From positions 1 to 8,538 of the forward strand of contig JALVCY010000526.1 in the NCBI GenBank assembly GCA_027009605.1: a DNA stretch of 8,538 bases. The letters are read 5' to 3'. Origin of the DNA: Saprospiraceae bacterium (GTDB taxonomy: Bacteria; Bacteroidota; Bacteroidia; Chitinophagales; Saprospiraceae). The notes under the pieces are model-generated. The model had not been told where the DNA came from. It saw nothing but the letters and a program-made list of their open reading frames with translations, and did not search any database. Below are positions 5,576-8,538 of this stretch, piece by piece; position 1 is the first letter of the stretch, and each line of letters starts with the position of its first letter. Made by a program: the position numbers and the translations under genes.

Positions 5576-5782
5576 GGATCGCTAAGCTCGCAGCCTTTGC
5601 CGACGAAGGACGGCAAAGTTGGCGGAGCACCGATAGGAATCGGTGGGTGAGCCGAACCGTTCGCACGATGATTTTTTGAAAGTAGGGCTTCTGTTCTTGG
5701 CAAACGACAGTGCTTGTGTTTATCTTCCGTGCTCCATTCTTGGCTCACCAATCACTGCGCTGCGCTCCGTGCTTAGCGATCC
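5576..5782. repeat. Inverted-repeat element B (same family as 219-451)
   Basis: The outer arms GGATCGCTAAGC (5576-5587) and GCTTAGCGATCC (5771-5782) are perfect; the inner arms are GGTGAGCC (5646-5653) and GGCTCACC (5742-5749). The left arm shares CTCGCAGCCTTTG and GACGAAG with element A, and both have GGTGAGCC followed by AACCGTTCGCAC with one base difference (275-295 and 5646-5666). It is flanked on the left and interrupted on the right by the direct repeat TTCCGTGCTCC (5560-5570, 5725-5735). The right outer arm overlaps the end of the 5773-7317 gene and contains its stop codon. Confidence 0.85.
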
Positions 5783-7317
5783 ACCACCAGCTTTCCATGC
5801 CACAACACCCCTTCTGTCGAGTTAATCGTGTAAAAAATCATCCCTTTCGGCAAATCACTGATAGTCAATACATTATACGCCGAGTCCAATCGCTGCTTGC
5901 GCAATAAACGCCCCGTCACATCGTAGAAATAAACATATGCTTTTTGATGTAAATCTCCGGTTAGTTGGATGGTTAATTCGTCGCCTGCCGGATTGGGATA
6001 GACTTGGATTTCTTGAGATGGGGGCGGCTTTTTTATATCCACTACCGTCGCCCCTGCCCAACAATCTAGCGTATCCGTCTCATACACACATCCACCGGGG
6101 GAGATTTTGATTAACCAGCCCTTTTCTGAATAGCCATACGGTTCAGTAATCCGTGTACTTCCTACAGATACTATACTGCCACTAGAGAGTACAGCAGATG
6201 CTCTGGCATATGCTTTTATCCCTTTAGTATTACCATAATGTGAAAAATCAAATCGCTCCCACAAAACAGTGCCGTCTTCTTTTATCTTTATGTGCATTGC
6301 GGGCTTATCCGTACCGGCAAACCCCCTTCCACCTGAGGCCACATAATGCCCGTCAGTAGTCTGAACAATGTCGAGATAGGCCATACCAGTTACATTTGGG
6401 TATGGATCCATATACCTTATCCACTCCTGATGAAAATTAGAATCCAACTTCCGGATACCGGCTATAGATTTATAATATGGGTCAAATTGAGTAATCTTCT
6501 CCACGGTCTGAAGATAGCCGCCATCGTCAGTAGCCACGAAACTTGCACTTAACAAACTATCAGCATCATCAAATACCTCATGTATAATATTACCTGTAGT
6601 ATCCATTTTAAAAATATAAGGTTTTGCAAATATATAAATATAACTTGGTGCAAACTTATACTTATAACCGGAAACAACAATCTCATTTGATGACAAACTC
6701 AACACATCAAGAAATGCTACAGAAGTATCCCCGGCAGCATAATCACGATGCCACAATTCATTGCCCTGAGCATCTATTCGAATTAGACGGGGGATATTCT
6801 CTCCATCATCTGGCTCGTAAAACGAGAATAGAAAATAACCCCCGTCATCTAATTGTAACAAGTTATTCACAGCAAATATCAAAGCGTTCGTATCAGGAGT
6901 CTCATAATACCGGATAAAATCTACATCTCCGCTGTGCTTGTATTTCACAAAGAAAATACATTCCTTGCAGTCCGGATTATGCGCATAGCTGGCTCCGTAA
7001 GCATAGCCGCCATCTGCCGTTTTTATTAGCTTATTTCCCCATTGACTGACAATATGACTCCCCATACTATCCGATAACATTTGAGAAAATATAACATTCC
7101 CAAACGTATCCATCTTCAGAAGATTTATCCCCCACTTATTTACTAGAGTATCAAATCCTGCACGCATAACCACTAAAGTATCGTTGTCCACCACCAAGGC
7201 ATGAAGATCTTCGGCATGGGTCGGAATAAAATGATACACACTATCAAAACCCACCTGAGCCTGACTACTCATTGGCGTAAGCCCTAAAAAAAGAAAAAGA
7301 AAAATTGTATTTCTCAT
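5773..7317 (-). CDS. T9SS-sorted beta-propeller-like secreted protein, downstream paralogue
   Basis: This is a 514-residue protein starting with ATG at 7317. Residues 1-20 form a signal peptide (MRN, hydrophobic IFLFLFLGL, then SSQA before Q21). The body repeats a blade-like pattern of a DGGY/DGHY strand followed by 'I..D..GN..W': DGGY at 102-105, 158-161 and 265-268, DGHY at 322-325, and SSGSIVSVGS at 378-387. I infer a beta-propeller of roughly six or seven blades. Residues 437-514 are a type A T9SS sorting domain: QVYPNPAGDEL (438-448), YDVTGRLL (465-472), LPKGMIFYTI (489-498) and GKLVV. No catalytic residues are recognisable, so it may bind, adhere or be structural. It lies 4 bases after its paralogue with no promoter between them, so it probably depends on upstream transcription. 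Its last two codons and stop (GAT CGC TAA) fall inside a repeat arm, so the original C-terminus may have been altered. Confidence 0.93.
   Translation of the reverse strand: MRNTIFLFLFLGLTPMSSQAQVGFDSVYHFIPTHAEDLHALVVDNDTLVVMRAGFDTLVNKWGINLLKMDTFGNVIFSQMLSDSMGSHIVSQWGNKLIKTADGGYAYGASYAHNPDCKECIFFVKYKHSGDVDFIRYYETPDTNALIFAVNNLLQLDDGGYFLFSFYEPDDGENIPRLIRIDAQGNELWHRDYAAGDTSVAFLDVLSLSSNEIVVSGYKYKFAPSYIYIFAKPYIFKMDTTGNIIHEVFDDADSLLSASFVATDDGGYLQTVEKITQFDPYYKSIAGIRKLDSNFHQEWIRYMDPYPNVTGMAYLDIVQTTDGHYVASGGRGFAGTDKPAMHIKIKEDGTVLWERFDFSHYGNTKGIKAYARASAVLSSGSIVSVGSTRITEPYGYSEKGWLIKISPGGCVYETDTLDCWAGATVVDIKKPPPSQEIQVYPNPAGDELTIQLTGDLHQKAYVYFYDVTGRLLRKQRLDSAYNVLTISDLPKGMIFYTINSTEGVLWHGKLVVDR
6601..6998. 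repeat. Near-identical direct repeat, copy in the downstream T9SS gene
   Basis: This matches 8141-8538 at a fixed offset of 1540 bases. I count five differences in 398 bases (6649, 6699, 6820, 6912, 6973); only the one at 6699 changes the protein (S207 versus G). To the left, at 6481-6600, differences rise to about 12 in 120 bases, and the C-terminal parts differ strongly with a two-codon indel. The match may continue beyond 6998, but its partner leaves the window. Confidence 0.95.
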
Positions 7318-7321
7318 ATCT

Positions 7322-8538
7322 CTAGTTTTTTATCAATTTTCCTTGTTTTAAGATACCTTTGTCCGAAAGGACGGTGTAAAAAAGCATCCCACTTGGCAAA
7401 GCACTAATAATCAAGCTATTAACTCCGTTTTTTAGCCTTTGCTTGCGCAAAAAACGCCCCGTTATGTCATAGAGATGTATCGTTATTTCTTTGTGTGCGG
7501 TGATGGGCATTAGGATGATTAGCTCATCATCTGCTGGATTGGGATAGACCTGTATCTCCAGTGCTTGATGTATCTCCGTAGCATCCACCACCGTCGCCCC
7601 TGCCCAACAATCCGACGTATCCATCTCATACACACATCCACCGGAGGAGATTTTGATTAGCCAGCCTTTCTCTGAATAGCCATAAGGCTCAGCAATATGA
7701 GCACTCCCAACAGATACTATACTACCACTGGATAATACCCCTGATGCTCTCGCCCGAGTTTTTAGCCCTACCGAATTACCATAATGCGAATAATCAAATC
7801 GCTCCCATAAAACAGTGCCTTCTTCTTTTATCTTTATGTGCATAGCTGGCTTACCTGTACCGGAAAATCCCCTTACCCCAGATCCTACATAATGCCCATC
7901 TGTAGTCTGAATGATATCAAGATAAGCCATACCTATTGGATCGAAATCCATATACCATATCCAGTCTTCTTTAAAATCAGCATCCAATTTACGAATACCT
8001 GCAAGAGATAAATAACCTGAGTCAAACTGAGTAATTTTCTCCACGGTCTGAAGATAGCCACCATCATCAGTAGCTACAATTCTTGCACTTAACAAACTAT
8101 CGGTATCATCAAATACCTCATGTATAATATTACCGGTACTATCCATTTTAAAAATATAAGGTTTTGCAAATATATAAATATAACTTGGCGCAAACTTATA
8201 CTTATAACCGGAAACAACAATCTCATTTGATGACAAACCCAACACATCAAGAAATGCTACAGAAGTATCCCCGGCAGCATAATCACGATGCCACAATTCA
8301 TTGCCCTGAGCATCTATTCGAATTAGACGGGGGATATTCTCTCCATCATCTGGCTCGTAGAACGAGAATAGAAAATAACCCCCGTCATCTAATTGTAACA
8401 AGTTATTCACAGCAAATATCAAAGCGTTCGTATCAGGAGTCTCATAATACCTGATAAAATCTACATCTCCGCTGTGCTTGTATTTCACAAAGAAAATACA
8501 TTCCTTGCAGTCAGGATTATGCGCATAGCTGGCTCCGT
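7322..8538 (-). CDS. T9SS-sorted beta-propeller-like secreted protein, upstream paralogue (5' end outside window)
   Basis: 404 codons plus a TAG stop are visible. The reading frame stays open to the right edge, so the gene starts outside the window; an internal GTG at 8488 is not a credible start, because the codons before it (GASYAHNPDCKECIFF) match the complete neighbour residue for residue. The visible part aligns with residues 108-514 of the downstream protein. Blade-like motifs include LDDGGYFLF, TDDGGYLQ, TTDGHYVGSG and SSGSIVSVGS. The C-terminus is a type A T9SS sorting domain: QVYPNPADDEL, then YDITGRFL, LPSGMLFYT and GKL near the end. By family knowledge such proteins are exported by Sec, then carried across the outer membrane by T9SS and released or anchored. 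Ligand or enzyme activity is unknown. It ends 4 bases before the next gene, suggesting co-transcription. Confidence 0.9.
   Translation of the reverse strand, partial: GASYAHNPDCKECIFFVKYKHSGDVDFIRYYETPDTNALIFAVNNLLQLDDGGYFLFSFYEPDDGENIPRLIRIDAQGNELWHRDYAAGDTSVAFLDVLGLSSNEIVVSGYKYKFAPSYIYIFAKPYIFKMDSTGNIIHEVFDDTDSLLSARIVATDDGGYLQTVEKITQFDSGYLSLAGIRKLDADFKEDWIWYMDFDPIGMAYLDIIQTTDGHYVGSGVRGFSGTGKPAMHIKIKEEGTVLWERFDYSHYGNSVGLKTRARASGVLSSGSIVSVGSAHIAEPYGYSEKGWLIKISSGGCVYEMDTSDCWAGATVVDATEIHQALEIQVYPNPADDELIILMPITAHKEITIHLYDITGRFLRKQRLKNGVNSLIISALPSGMLFYTVLSDKGILKQGKLIKN
8141..8538. repeat. Near-identical direct repeat, copy in the upstream T9SS gene
   Basis: This is the partner of 6601-6998. It reaches the window edge, so its true right boundary is unknown. 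It encodes the middle propeller-like section, covering the part equivalent to residues 108-240 of the downstream protein. Confidence 0.95.

Larger units (their letters stand above)
5269..5772. other. Gene-free stretch between the T9SS genes and the lptB operon
   Basis: No credible gene is present; short open frames on both strands read through repeats. From the operon side it holds about 80 bases of unassigned sequence including GTAGGGACGCACGGG (5307-5321), the two CACGAAA clusters, about 85 bases without structure I can name (5488-5575), and inverted-repeat element B. The upstream part of the operon promoter falls at its left end. Confidence 0.75.

Noticed and set aside
5533..5825. Short frames on both strands over element B
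   Set aside because: They overlap the inverted repeat on both strands and partly the end of the T9SS gene, with no independent support.
6624..6917. Plus-strand frame of 97 codons, repeated at 8164-8454
   Set aside because: It is the antisense shadow of the two T9SS paralogues; its conservation between copies follows from the near-identical coding strand.
8486..8488. GTG at 8488 as the start of the right-hand T9SS gene
   Set aside because: The frame continues upstream to the window edge, with residues matching the complete paralogue, so this is an internal valine codon.

Overview
The window looks like a chromosomal fragment of a Bacteroidota bacterium. The evidence is two proteins with the C-terminal sorting domain of the type IX secretion system (T9SS), a family of Ig-like lipoproteins typical of that phylum, lipoproteins without Shine-Dalgarno leaders, and a TAnnTTTG-type promoter element. 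I cannot name the genus from the sequence. All seven supported genes lie on the minus strand.

Reading in the direction of transcription (right to left), positions 8538-5773 hold two head-to-tail paralogous secreted beta-propeller-like proteins with T9SS sorting domains. The upstream one is cut by the window edge and only 4 bases separate it from the second. Part of the two genes is nearly identical (5 differences in 398 bases) while the rest has diverged. A gene-free stretch (5269-5772) follows, with CACGAAA-type short repeats and one copy of an interspersed inverted-repeat element. The right arm of that element runs into the end of the second T9SS gene and supplies its stop codon.

Positions 5268-1221 look like one operon: a polytopic membrane protein of unknown function, a 541-residue Ig-like lipoprotein, the LPS-transport ATPase LptB, and two small overlapping lipoproteins that seem to be distant paralogues of each other. 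LptB powers extraction of lipopolysaccharide from the inner membrane. Its neighbours are envelope proteins, so an envelope-biogenesis theme is reasonable, but no role for the others can be read from sequence alone. A 58-base hairpin sits between the Ig-like lipoprotein gene and lptB and is better formed in the minus-strand RNA than in the plus strand.

Positions 1-1220 contain no supportable gene. They form a mosaic of repeats: three copies of a ~155-base unit with a 103-base core identical in copies 2 and 3, one full inverted-repeat element, and several strong palindromes. I see no CRISPR array, tRNA, rRNA, transposase, integrase or defence gene, and no clear evidence of an undescribed enzymatic system. 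The most notable features are the repeat family, the pre-lptB hairpin, the paired small lipoproteins and the mosaic tandem duplication.
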